DNA of 56,772 nucleotides from an uncultured bacterium. Its GTDB lineage: Bacteria; Planctomycetota; Phycisphaerae; Phycisphaerales; SM1A02. The DNA is taken from contig CAITDI010000037.1 of the NCBI GenBank assembly GCA_903891095.1, positions 1-56,772 of the forward strand. The letters run 5' to 3'. Made by a program: the position numbers and the translations under genes. The notes beneath the pieces are model-generated. The model did not search any database and had not been told where the DNA came from. It worked only from the letters and a program-made list of their open reading frames with translations. Numbering within the stretch: the stretch's first letter is position 1; every line of letters starts with the position of its first letter. Shown here one piece after another: positions 35,205 to 44,300 of the stretch.

Positions 35205-37070
35205 ATGCCGCAGGCCTTCTCAGACTCGATCGTCGCAGCGCTGCCCGATGCCGTGATCACCATCGATCGCACGAGCACGATCCTCGAGGTCAACGACGCG
35301 GCGGTGCGGCTCTTCGGCTACCCGCGCGAGGCGTTCGTCGGCCGCACGCTGGCGGAGACGATCATTCCCGCCGACCTCGCCTCGCAGCACGCGCGCGGCA
35401 TGGAGAAGCACCAGCAGACCGGCCACGGTCCCGTGATCGGCCGCCGCGTCGAGATCACCGCGCGCGACCGCAGCGGACGGCGATTTCCGATCGAGCTGTG
35501 CGTGTTCGTGAACCCCGAGCGTCCGCGGGAGATCTTCCACGCGACGATCCGCGAGACGTCCGACCGCGTCGCGCGCGATGCAGTGGTGAGCGCCGAGCGC
35601 GAGCGACTGAAGCAGATCCTCGACGCGACCGCGGATGCGTGGTGGGACTGCGCCGTCGGCGGCGAGACGCGCTACAGCGGATCCGCCACGCAACTGCTCG
35701 CCGCGTCGGATGCGGCGCTGCACGCGACCAATCCCGCGTCGCTGCCGTCGATCCACGCAGACGACCGCCAGCGCGTCGCCGACGCCTGGGCCGCGCATCT
35801 CGAGGGAGCCGTCGCGCGCTTCGAGTGCGCGCACCGCGTGGTCGGCGACGACGGCTCGATCCGCTGGCTGCGGCAGCGCGGGCGCGCGGTCGAGTTCAAC
35901 GCGGGCCGTCCCGCGCGCATCGTCGGCACCATCGCCGATGTGACCGAGCAGCAGGCCGCCGAGGAAGGCCTCCGCAACGCGCAGCGCCTCGAGATGCTCG
36001 GCCTGCTCGCAGGCGGATTCGCGCACGACCTGAACAACATGCTCGCTGCGATCCGCGGTCACGCGGCGCTCGCCGCGACGGAGCCCGGCATCGTGCCCGC
36101 GGCGCTCGAGTCGCTCGCCGCGATCCAGCTCGCGACGACCAAGGCGAAGATGCTCACGCGCAACATGCTCTCGCTCGGCCGGCCGTCGCGCGAGTCGATC
36201 GTGCGCTTTCCGCTGCGTTCCGCGATCGAGGAGGCGCTCGAGCTCGTGCGTCCGAGCCTGCCCAAGACGATCGCGGTCTCGGCGGACCTCATGCAGGTCG
36301 AAGGCATCGAGGTCGAGATGGACCCGAGCGCGTTCCAGCAGGCGGTGCTCAACCTCGTGATCAACGCGCGCGACGCGATGCCGAGCGGCGGACGGTTGCG
36401 CGTCTCCGCGACGCCCGCGGCGTCTGACGGCAGCGGCGATTCGGTGCAGATCCTCTTCGAGGACACGGGCTGCGGCATCGCGCCCGAGGTGCTCACGCAT
36501 GTGTTCGAGCCGTTCTTCACGACCAAGCCGAAGGGCGTTGGCACCGGCCTCGGGCTCTCGGTGGTGCAGCAGGTGGTCGCGAGCGCGCACGGCACGGTCA
36601 AGGTGGACAGCGACGCCGGCCGCGGCACGCGGTTCACGATCGTGCTGCCGGCATCGCGCGTGCTGCAGGCTTGGGGCTCGCAGCCGTCGCGCCGCGCCGC
36701 GCCGCAGGTGATCGTCCTCGCGGAGACGCACCCGCTCCTGCGTCCGATGCTCTGCGAAGCGCTGCGCGCCGAAGGTCACACGGTGATCGAGGCGCCGACC
36801 AGCGACGACGCGCTGCGGCATGCATCCGATCCGAGCCTCGGCGTGACCATGCTCGTGGCCGAAGTCGGTCTCGCGCCCGTCGGCGGTCCGCAGGTGCATG
36901 TCCAGATCGAGGCTGTGCGCGGTTCCGCGCTGCCGGCGGTGTTCATGTCGGCGTCGCCGGCGTTCGCGCTCCCACTGAGCGACCGTCGCGACATCACGCT
37001 CCTGCAGAAGCCGTTCGAGATCGTCGATCTCGTGACCGCGCTCGCCGACTGCACGCTCGGCCGCGTGTGA
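35205..37070 (+). CDS. Soluble PAS-PAS hybrid sensor histidine kinase with degenerate receiver
   Basis: Protein of 621 residues with no membrane helix, so sensing is probably cytoplasmic. PAS 1 covers about residues 5-120 (PDAVITIDRTSTILEVNDAAV), and PAS 2 about 130-250 (ending in GTIADVTEQQ). The dimerisation helix has GGFAHDLNNMLAAI with phospho-acceptor His274. The ATPase domain shows the N box NLVINARDAMPSGG, G1 FEDTGCGIA, FFTTKPKG and G2 GTGLGLSVVQQ. The C-terminal receiver-like domain (about 510-620) keeps the LLQKPF lysine, but the phosphorylated Asp is replaced by Glu (MLVAEVGL, residue 553). The HDLNN-type box is common in hybrid kinases. No partner regulator is adjacent. It lies just upstream of the SOS mutasome operon with a separate promoter between. 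Confidence 0.85.
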   Translation: MPQAFSDSIVAALPDAVITIDRTSTILEVNDAAVRLFGYPREAFVGRTLAETIIPADLASQHARGMEKHQQTGHGPVIGRRVEITARDRSGRRFPIELCVFVNPERPREIFHATIRETSDRVARDAVVSAERERLKQILDATADAWWDCAVGGETRYSGSATQLLAASDAALHATNPASLPSIHADDRQRVADAWAAHLEGAVARFECAHRVVGDDGSIRWLRQRGRAVEFNAGRPARIVGTIADVTEQQAAEEGLRNAQRLEMLGLLAGGFAHDLNNMLAAIRGHAALAATEPGIVPAALESLAAIQLATTKAKMLTRNMLSLGRPSRESIVRFPLRSAIEEALELVRPSLPKTIAVSADLMQVEGIEVEMDPSAFQQAVLNLVINARDAMPSGGRLRVSATPAASDGSGDSVQILFEDTGCGIAPEVLTHVFEPFFTTKPKGVGTGLGLSVVQQVVASAHGTVKVDSDAGRGTRFTIVLPASRVLQAWGSQPSRRAAPQVIVLAETHPLLRPMLCEALRAEGHTVIEAPTSDDALRHASDPSLGVTMLVAEVGLAPVGGPQVHVQIEAVRGSALPAVFMSASPAFALPLSDRRDITLLQKPFEIVDLVTALADCTLGRV

Positions 37071-37124
37071 GTTGCGATTTGCGATTTTTCCTGCGTTGCC
37101 TCTAGGCGAGACGCGATCTGGTCG

Positions 37125-37153
37125 TATACTAACAAACGCCGAACATCGGTTCG
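37125..37153 (+). promoter_or_regulatory. -10 box and LexA (SOS) box of the imuA-imuB-dnaE2 operon
   Basis: The -10 box TATACT (37125-37130) is followed by CGAAC-ATCG-GTTCG at 37140-37153, an exact match to the LexA operator type CGAAC-N4-GTTCG known from Gram-positive bacteria and others. It would cover about +4 to +17 of the transcript, where a bound repressor blocks initiation. Induction by DNA damage is the known control of this operon type elsewhere. Confidence 0.75.
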
Positions 37154-37316
37154 GCACATCTCGGTTGCGAATGGCGGGCTCAAGATCCAGCGCGGCGACG
37201 TGCTGTTGCTGTTCTGTTGCGAGCACGCGCGGATGCGCGTCTTCTCTTGCTCCCGATTGCTGTTCCCGATTGCTGTTCACGGATGAACGACTTCCAGCTT
37301 GGCTTGTGGGTGAGGC

Positions 37317-37364
37317 GCGTGCGTTGTTGCGTGCGTTGTCGCGTGCGTTGTCGCGTGCGTTGTC
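37317..37364. repeat. Four 12-bp tandem repeats in the imuA leader
   Basis: GCGTGCGTTGTC is repeated four times head to tail; the first copy differs at one base. Confidence 0.85.
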
Positions 37365-37388
37365 GCATGGGGGAAGTCTTTCGTGGGT

Positions 37389-37498
37389 GCGGGCATGTTG
37401 CGGGCAATGTGGTGGGCGATGTGGTGGGCGATGTGGTGGGCGAGGTTGCGGGCATGTTGCGGGCAATGTGGTGGGCAAGGTCGCGGGCAATGTTGTGG
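37389..37498. repeat. Degenerate 12-bp repeat array in the imuA leader
   Basis: About nine imperfect 12-bp units of the type GTGGTGGGCGAT / TTGCGGGCAATG, including a larger internal duplication of the GGGCATGTTGCGGGCAATGT string. Confidence 0.75.
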
Positions 37499-37507
37499 AG
37501 ATGCGTC

Positions 37508-38962
37508 ATGGCGATTCAGGGATTCATTCAGGGACTCATTCAGGAGAGCACTCAGGAGAGCACTCAGGAGACCGACGCGCGTTCGCGCGAGGCTCACGCT
37601 GCGAAGTTGGCGCGCGCTCGGTTGGCGCTGGAGGGAGCATTTGTTGCTGCTGAAGCAGTGACCGAAGTCGCTCTTTCGCAAGCAGCGGCGCCGGTGCCGC
37701 AGGTGGATCCGCAGTCGTCGCGTGGCGTGCGCAAGCGGACCACGCGGCGCGCGCGAGTGAAGGACCGAGTGAAGGACCGAGTAAAGGACCGTGTAAAGGA
37801 TGTGGCGCGGTCGGTTCAGAGGATGCTTGCTGCGGCGGACGCTGTGGCCGACGCCGTGGTCGACGCTACAGGGTCAGGGGCGAGGCGGGTGTCGCGTGGC
37901 GCGCACACGGTTGAGTTGGATGCGGAGCATTCGAACTCGGCGGACCAGGATTGTGTCGGTTTCGCGGGGCTTGCGCGCATTGCTCCAGTTCCGCCACGGA
38001 GCTCAGGCCTGCAACGCAAGATGCAGCACGACAAGCACCAGGTTCGGATCGATTCCGCATGGTGCGATGCTGCGCTGGGCGGAGGCCTTGCCTGCGGCGC
38101 GCTTCATGAAATCTGCGGTGTCTGTGTAGGTGCGGCGCAGAAGGCCGGCAGCAACAGCAACAACAAGAGCTGGATCGTGCCGTTTGGTTGCGTGCTGCAC
38201 ATTCTGCGGGGCATGCGCGTGGGCAACGCCCATGGTCGTCGGCTGATCGAGCAAGGCGTCGCATGGATCGGCGACCGAGTGCATCCGAATCCGCAGGCGC
38301 TCGTCGATGTCGCGTGCGCGCCGTCGGCGGAATCGTTCGAGCTTGTTTCCGACGACACATTGCTCGCGCGGTCGGTGTTTGTGCGCGATGCGGAGGCGCA
38401 TAGCGAAGCTGGGCGAAATCCCAAGGCCGATGCGCGCATGTGCAACCGAGTCTGGTGCTGCGAACAGGCGCTTCGGCTCGGCGGGGTCGGGGTGATCGTG
38501 GTCGATGGCACTGGTTTCGATGCGATGGCGTGGCGGCGGCTTCAGTTGGCGGCGGGGGAGTCGCGGCATCCGCTGGTGCTAGTGCTCACGCAGCCGGCGG
38601 ACGTTGCGTCTGGTGAAAGCAGTCTCTCGCGTCGCGGCTGCACCGCGCAGACACGGTGGACGGTGCACCCCAGTATCGCCAGCGATGACGAGAGCGCGGA
38701 TATTTCTCGGCGATTCGACTGTCGGTGGAGCATGCGGCTCGAGGTGATCAGGTCGTCCGCAGGAGCGCCTGCCGATGCGGCGGAGTTTCGTTCGCGCATG
38801 GCGGAGGGCAGGCTGGTTGCCCCGATCTCATTGTCTCGCGCTTCGTTTGGCACGGAGGAGTGGGCGGCTCTTCGCGAGCGCGTCGTGGATGCGCGCGAGG
38901 CGTGTTCGATCGTCGAAGCGTTCGACGCAGCACCGAGTAGTTGGTTGGCACGGTCGGCGTAG
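37508..38962 (+). CDS. imuA: ImuA, RecA-like component of the SOS mutasome
   Basis: Protein of about 484 residues from the ATG at 37508. The conserved part starts near residue 162: RIDSAWCDAALGGGLACGALHEI matches the ImuA/RecA-like entry motif, followed by SWIVPFGCVLHILRG, the VWCCEQALRLGGVGVIVVDG strand and a C-terminal DCRWSMRLEVIRSSAG segment. The first 160 residues are low complexity. They include two 12-bp tandem arrays, at 37518-37565 (Gln/Glu/Ser/Thr) and 37757-37804 (Val-Lys-Asp-Arg). Family members are usually much shorter, so the true start may lie downstream of 37508 or the extension may be real. In other bacteria ImuA supports mutagenic translesion synthesis with ImuB and DnaE2, which follow here in the same direction. 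Confidence 0.8.
   Translation: MAIQGFIQGLIQESTQESTQETDARSREAHAAKLARARLALEGAFVAAEAVTEVALSQAAAPVPQVDPQSSRGVRKRTTRRARVKDRVKDRVKDRVKDVARSVQRMLAAADAVADAVVDATGSGARRVSRGAHTVELDAEHSNSADQDCVGFAGLARIAPVPPRSSGLQRKMQHDKHQVRIDSAWCDAALGGGLACGALHEICGVCVGAAQKAGSNSNNKSWIVPFGCVLHILRGMRVGNAHGRRLIEQGVAWIGDRVHPNPQALVDVACAPSAESFELVSDDTLLARSVFVRDAEAHSEAGRNPKADARMCNRVWCCEQALRLGGVGVIVVDGTGFDAMAWRRLQLAAGESRHPLVLVLTQPADVASGESSLSRRGCTAQTRWTVHPSIASDDESADISRRFDCRWSMRLEVIRSSAGAPADAAEFRSRMAEGRLVAPISLSRASFGTEEWAALRERVVDAREACSIVEAFDAAPSSWLARSA
37518..37565. repeat. 12-bp tandem repeats at the imuA 5' end
   Basis: Four units, two of AGGGA(T/C)TCATTC and two of AGGAGAGCACTC. The pattern keeps the reading frame. Confidence 0.85.
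37757..37804. repeat. 12-bp tandem repeats encoding Val-Lys-Asp-Arg in imuA
   Basis: Four units of GTGAAGGACCGA with a few substitutions in the last two, encoding four successive charged tetrapeptides that would extend a helix. Confidence 0.85.
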
Positions 38963-38999
38963 CGGTCGTGTGTTCGTTTCTTGGGTTTCGATCTTGCGT

Positions 39000-41327
39000 G
39001 TGAATCAATCAACATCTCCACGGAGCGCCGGCCCGCGCTTTCTCGGGATCTTCTTCACCCATTGGCTGGTGGATCTCGAGGTTGCCCTCCTGCGACGCGC
39101 GATCGCGCGGCGCGCGTCGCAGGAGGCGGCACAGATTCCGGCGCAGATTCCTGTGCAGCTCGCGCTGCCGCTCCCCGTTGTCGTCGTCGAGGAGCGAAGC
39201 CGGGTGCTGCACGTCGTCGGTTGCTGCGACCAGGCGCTCGCGCATGGCGTTCGCATCGGCATGACCGCGAGCCAGGCCGAGACGATGTGTCCGCCGCACC
39301 AGGCGGACGCGCGGTTCATCGCGCTGCTTTCGGATCTTCGGCAGCGGCACGGTCGCATCGCGGCGTTGAGCGATCGCTTGCTGGCGATTCAATGGGATCC
39401 GAAGGTCGCCGCGCGCGCCATGCACAAGCTTGGCCGCTGCCTGGAGCGATGGATCCCCGTCGTCGCGCTCGATGACGATGCACAGAGGCACGGGCGCGCG
39501 CCCTGCGTGGATGCGCTGATCGGCGACTTCACGGGTTGCGCGCGGCTCTTCCGCGGCAAGCATGGCACGGAGCAGGAGCTGCTTCGGCGCATCGAGGCGT
39601 CCTTCGCGCGACGCGGGCTGCGCACGCAGATCGCGAGTGCGTCGACCATTGGCGCGGCGTCGGGCATGGCTCGTTCCATGGCGCGTTCCATGGTTCGTTC
39701 CATGGTTCGCAGCACGCAGACCACGCGCGTCGCCATTCCCGCGGGTGCCGAGGCTGAGATGCTCGATCCGCTTCCGATTGAATCGCTGCGCATCGCTCCC
39801 GCTGCGGTCGAAGCACTTCGCTCAGTGGAGATCGAGACGATCGGCCAGCTCGCGCGGCTTGGACGGACGGGCGTTGCCGAGCGGCTGTCGGGGCGTTCGG
39901 ACAGCGAACCTCGTGCGACGGGAGTGGCGAAAGTGCGCCGATCATCAAGCTTGGCATCAAGCTCGGCATCAAGCTCGGCATCAAGCTCGGCATCGCGGCG
40001 ATCTTCGCGGCGATCTTCGCGGCATGTCGCGTCGGCGCCGTTGCTGCCGTCGGCGTCGCTGTTCGATCCCGAGCCGGTTGTCGTGGCGGCGGTGTGTGAT
40101 TCCCCGTCCGTTTCGCGCGGGTCGGTCCGCGTGCAAGACGACGTGCTGTTGAGACTTGATCAGGCGTTCGGACGTGCGCCTGAAATGCCAACGCCGATCC
40201 GTTCGGGCGAGCCCTTGGTGTTCAGGCACCATTTCGATGGTCCATGCGCGCGCGTCGAGCCGCTCTATCTTGCGTGCGGTGGGTTGATCGACAAGATCGC
40301 GTCGTCGCTGGCTGGCCGCCGCGAGGCGTTGCGTTTCGCGATGTGGACGTTTCATCACGCGGAGCTGCCGGCCGATCTGTCGACGGACCAATCTCGCGAC
40401 GCGCAGCACGGGCGCCCAGTGGGCGCGTTCGATTCGCACATCGAGCTGAGGCTTGCGCGGCCGAGCTCCCGGCGCGCGCATCTGTGGAGCGTGTTTCGCA
40501 CCAGGCTTGAGCGACTGCCGCTCGACCACGGCGTCGAGAGCATCGAGTGCAAGGTGGAGCAGTCGGTGCTGCAGCGCTTTCGCCAGGCACAGCTTGTGGA
40601 AGAGGATGGGCGCGATGGAGCTGGCGCTGGTGAGATCGGTGCATGGATCGACCTCGTCGCGTCGCGCATCGGTGACGCCGCGATCGTCAGACCGAGCACC
40701 AACACGCAGGCGGTGGGCAAGTTGCGCGAGGCGTATCTCGAGACCGATCCACATGCAGCGCAGCGCACGCGCATGCCGACGATCAAGTTCGAAATGCCCG
40801 AGGTCGCCACATTGGTCGCGGGCCCGGCATCCACGGCGATCGCGAGGGCGCTCGCCACGCGCACGGCGTGGGCGGCGAGCAGCGTCTTGCGCCCCGGCAA
40901 CTTCAACCCCGGCAACTTTCACCCCGGCAACTTTCACCCTGGGACTTTCAATCCAGGCACTTTCAATCCAGGCACTTTCAATTCAGGCACTTTCAATCCA
41001 GGCACCACGCCGCACGCGGACCCCGCAGACGCAGTGCTTCACTGGCGTGGCGTCGCGTGGCCACTTCGCGCCATCGACGGGTGGGAACGAAGAGCCGAGA
41101 CATGGTGGGGCGCCTTGCTTGCTCGCACGCCTGCGGCCAAGGCGTCGCGCGCACTTGTCGGACTGGTGGCCGCGCGCATGCAGATCGGCGAAGGCTTGTG
41201 GGTGCTGGTGCGTTTCCCTGCGTCGCTGCCTGCGCGCGTGCATCACTCCGCGACCGACTGGCTTGCAGGAAGCGCTGCATCGATCACGCACGGCGTCGAT
41301 CTCGGCGTGATCGGGGTGTGGGGATGA
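39000..41327 (+). CDS. imuB: ImuB, inactive Y-family polymerase subunit of the SOS mutasome
   Basis: Protein of about 775 residues. The N-terminal strand RFLGIFFTHWLVDLEVALLRR matches the ImuB start (LCLWLPHWPxDxL in relatives), where Y-family polymerases have the catalytic aspartates; these are absent, as expected for ImuB. Palm and finger segments follow (VHVVGCCDQALAHGVRIGM-like; AIQWDPKVAARAMHKLGRCLERW; VDALIGDFTGCARLFRG), then little-finger-like sequence. Three repeat arrays sit inside: 39666-39713 (Met-Ala/Val-Arg-Ser), 39944-39991 (Ser-rich) and 40896-41000 (Pro-Gly-Asn/Thr-Phe-Asn). The start is uncertain: GTG at 39000 or at 38970 both follow the imuA stop closely. Its stop overlaps the dnaE2 start (ATGA), indicating translational coupling. 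Confidence 0.85.
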   Translation: MNQSTSPRSAGPRFLGIFFTHWLVDLEVALLRRAIARRASQEAAQIPAQIPVQLALPLPVVVVEERSRVLHVVGCCDQALAHGVRIGMTASQAETMCPPHQADARFIALLSDLRQRHGRIAALSDRLLAIQWDPKVAARAMHKLGRCLERWIPVVALDDDAQRHGRAPCVDALIGDFTGCARLFRGKHGTEQELLRRIEASFARRGLRTQIASASTIGAASGMARSMARSMVRSMVRSTQTTRVAIPAGAEAEMLDPLPIESLRIAPAAVEALRSVEIETIGQLARLGRTGVAERLSGRSDSEPRATGVAKVRRSSSLASSSASSSASSSASRRSSRRSSRHVASAPLLPSASLFDPEPVVVAAVCDSPSVSRGSVRVQDDVLLRLDQAFGRAPEMPTPIRSGEPLVFRHHFDGPCARVEPLYLACGGLIDKIASSLAGRREALRFAMWTFHHAELPADLSTDQSRDAQHGRPVGAFDSHIELRLARPSSRRAHLWSVFRTRLERLPLDHGVESIECKVEQSVLQRFRQAQLVEEDGRDGAGAGEIGAWIDLVASRIGDAAIVRPSTNTQAVGKLREAYLETDPHAAQRTRMPTIKFEMPEVATLVAGPASTAIARALATRTAWAASSVLRPGNFNPGNFHPGNFHPGTFNPGTFNPGTFNSGTFNPGTTPHADPADAVLHWRGVAWPLRAIDGWERRAETWWGALLARTPAAKASRALVGLVAARMQIGEGLWVLVRFPASLPARVHHSATDWLAGSAASITHGVDLGVIGVWG
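39666..39713. repeat. 12-bp tandem repeats in imuB (Met-Ala/Val-Arg-Ser)
   Basis: Four units of ATGGTTCGTTCC with small differences. The frame is kept. Confidence 0.85.
39944..40019. repeat. 12-bp tandem repeats in imuB (Ser-rich linker)
   Basis: Four units of ATCAAGCTCGGC (39944-39991), directly followed by two of GCGGCGATCTTC. In the imuB frame they encode Ser/Ala- and Arg/Ser-rich sequence between polymerase-like domains. Confidence 0.85.
40896..41000. repeat. Seven 15-bp tandem repeats in imuB
   Basis: Seven units of the type GGCACTTTCAATCCA encode a run of pentapeptides Gly-(Asn/Thr)-Phe-(Asn/His)-(Pro/Ser). The units drift from GGCAACTTTCACCCC at the 5' end to GGCACTTTCAATCCA at the 3' end. 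Confidence 0.9.
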
Positions 41328-44300
41328 CGTGCGTGCTGCGAACGTCGCGGCGGTGGGGCGAACTCGCCGTGCAGAGCAATCACAGCTTCCTGCTCGGGGC
41401 GAGCCATCCCGAGGAACTCGTGCGCGAAGCGGCGCGGCTTGGGCACGCGGGGATCGCGCTGACCGACTTCGAGACGGTCGGTGGTGCCGTGCGCGCGCAC
41501 GTCGCCGCGCGCGATGCGGTCGCGCCCGATGGCGAGCGCATTCGGCTTGCGCATGGCGCGCGGGTTCGACTTGCGATCGTCGAGTCGCGCGCGCCCTGCG
41601 ATGGGGACGCTCCCGCGTCGCCGCCGCTCGATTTGCTGCTCTACGCCTCGGACCGCGCATCGTGGGGCGCGTTGTGCAGGTTGCTGAGCGACCGCCTTTC
41701 GTCGGAGGGTGATCGTTCGCGACAGCCATGCACGCGCACCGTGCACGATCTCGTCGCGATGCTCGCCGATCACGCGGGCGGCGCGGGGCTGCTCGGCGTG
41801 CTGCTGCCGCCGTTGGTTCCCGCGCGCGCCTTTCTCGAGGCGGCCGAGGGACTCGCGGCGATCATGCGCGATCGGCTCGCGGTCGCGATGCGGCGCACGG
41901 ATGATCCCGGCGGCGTGGTCGACGCCGAGCGTGCGCGCGTGCTCGCCGAGGCGCTCGGGCTCCAGGTGGCCGCGGTCAACGACATTCGCATGCACCATGT
42001 GGATCGGCGGCCGCTGCTCGACACGCTGACGTGCATTCGCGCGGGCACGTCCATGCAGCGCGCCGGCGGGTTGCTGCTGCCGAACGCGGAGCGCCGGCTC
42101 CGTGCGCCCGAAGAGGTGTTCCGCCGCTACGCCGATTGTCCCGAGGCGCTCGAGACATCGTGGCGGTTTCTCGAGCGTGCGTCGCGGTTCTCGCTGGATG
42201 AACTGCGCTACGAGTATCCCGACGAGATCATTCCCGCCGAGGCGCGCGCGGCGGGGTGGACCGCGATGGAGTACCTGCGCGCGCTGACGTGGAAGGGCGC
42301 GCGCGAGCGCTATCCGCGCGGCGTTCCGCAGAAGGTCGCGCGGCAGTTCGAGCACGAGTTCGCGATCATCTCCGACCTCGGCTACGCGCCGTACTTCCTG
42401 ACCGTGCATGAGATCGTCGCCTTCGCACGCGAGCGCGGCATCCTCTGCCAGGGGCGCGGGGCTGCTGCGAACAGCGCGGTGTGCTTCGCGCTCGGCGTGA
42501 CGGCGGTCGATCCCGATCGCGTCGACGTGCTGTTCGAGCGCTTCGTGAGCCGCGAGCGCAACGACCCGCCCGACATCGACATCGACTTCGAGCACGAGCG
42601 GCGCGAGGAGGTCATCCAGCACATCTACGCGAAGTACGGGCGCGACCGTGCGGCGCTGGTGTGCGAGATCATCAGCTACCGCGGACGAAGCGCGGTGCGC
42701 GATGTCGGCAAGGCGCTCGGCATCGCGCCCGACGCCGTCGAGCGGCTCGCGAAGGAGGTCGATCGATGGGGCGGCGGCGGGCTTGCCACGCGCGACGACA
42801 TCACGAGCGATGCGGGGGCGCAGGTGGGGGCGCACGCGCGGGCGCGCGCGGAGATGCACGCTGTGCATGGCGGCGCGGGCGCCGGCCTTCTCACGCCGCT
42901 TCCCCCGCGCGCGGCCGAGCGCATGCGCGCCGCGGGCCTCGAACCAACCGCGCCGCTGGTCGTCCAGTACGCGCGTCTGGTCGACGAGATCCTCGGGTTC
43001 CCGCGTCATCGGTCGCAGCATGTCGGCGGCTTCGTCATCTCGCGTGGGCCGCTGGTCGAGACCGTGCCCATCGCGAACGCCGCGATGCAGGACCGCACCA
43101 TCATCGAGTGGGACAAGGACGACATCGACGCGCTCGGGATGCTCAAGATCGACGTCCTCTCGCTCGGCATGCTCACGGCGATCCGCAAGACGATCGACCT
43201 CGTCAACGGCGACCGCGCTGCGATCGCCGCGGGCGCATCGTCGGCGCGCGCACCCGACGCGCCGCCGGTGCGCGCCGACCTGCGGGATGTCAGTCCGCCC
43301 GCGCCCGCGCCGGACGTGCTCGGCGAACCGCGGAACGATCCAAACGCGCGGTCGGATCCAACGGGCCTGCCCGAGCCGCTGCGCTTTCACGCGATTCCGC
43401 CCGAGGATCCGTCGACCTACGACATGGCCTGCAAGGCCGACACGATCGGCGTGTTCCAGATCGAGTCGCGCGCGCAGATGTCGATGCTGCCGCGGCTGCG
43501 GCCGCGTTGCTTCTACGACCTCGTGGTCGAGGTGGCGCTCGTGCGCCCCGGGCCGATCCAGGGCGACATGGTCCATCCGTATCTCCGCCGTCGCAATGGC
43601 GAGGAGCCGGTCGAGTATCCCGACGACGCGATCCGCAAGGTGCTCGGCAAGACGCTCGGCGTCCCGCTCTTTCAGGAGCAGGCGATGTCGCTCGCCGTCG
43701 TGGCGGCGGGCTTCACGCCTGGACAGGCCGACGAGCTGCGCCGCGCGATCGCCGCGTGGAAGCGGCAGGGCAACCGCATCGCGCAGTTCGGCGAGGCCCT
43801 CGAGTCGGGCATGCTGTCGCGCGGCTATTCGCGCAAGTTCGCGCAGCAGGTGTTCGAGCAGATCAAGGGGTTCTCGGGGTACGGCTTTCCCGAATCGCAC
43901 GCTGCGAGCTTTGCGCTGCTGGTCTACGCGAGCGCGTGGCTCAAGCGCCATCACCCGGCGGCGTTCGCGGCGTCGCTGCTCAACAGCCAGCCGATGGGCT
44001 TCTACGCGCCGGCGCAGATCCTTCGCGACGCGCGCGACCACGGCGTCGCGGTGCGCGGAGTCGACGTGCATTGCTCGCTGTGGGACTCGACGCTCGAGCG
44101 CGGACTGGATCTTGCGCGCGATCTGGCGCGCGATCTCGCGCCCGCGGCGGTTGCATCGGGATCGACATCCTCATGTCGCCGCACGCAGCAGGAGCTTGAC
44201 GAGGCGTACATCCGCATGCGCGTGCGGAAGTCCTACCTGCGCAACTCCGCCGCACGCGGGCTCGAGCATTGGAACGCTGGCTGGTTGCGCGACGCCGACG

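Larger units (their letters stand above)
37071..37507. other. 437-bp leader with SOS promoter and 12-bp minisatellites
   Basis: This gap between the kinase stop and the chosen imuA start contains the promoter and LexA box (37125-37153), a duplicated 13-bp unit near 37265-37290, four 12-bp units at 37317-37364 and a longer degenerate array at 37389-37498. Several frames are open here, so part of it could be translated as an imuA extension or a leader peptide, but the encoded residues are low-complexity Cys/Arg/Gly/Val strings with no family resemblance. Confidence 0.5.

Noticed and set aside
37317-37498. CRISPR array
   Set aside because: The units are 12 bp and contiguous with no unique spacers, and no cas gene is near. 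These are tandem minisatellites.
37170-37653. Separate leader gene starting at 37170 in another frame
   Set aside because: The product is Cys/Gly/Arg/Ser low-complexity sequence made from the minisatellites, has no ribosome-binding site and overlaps imuA.
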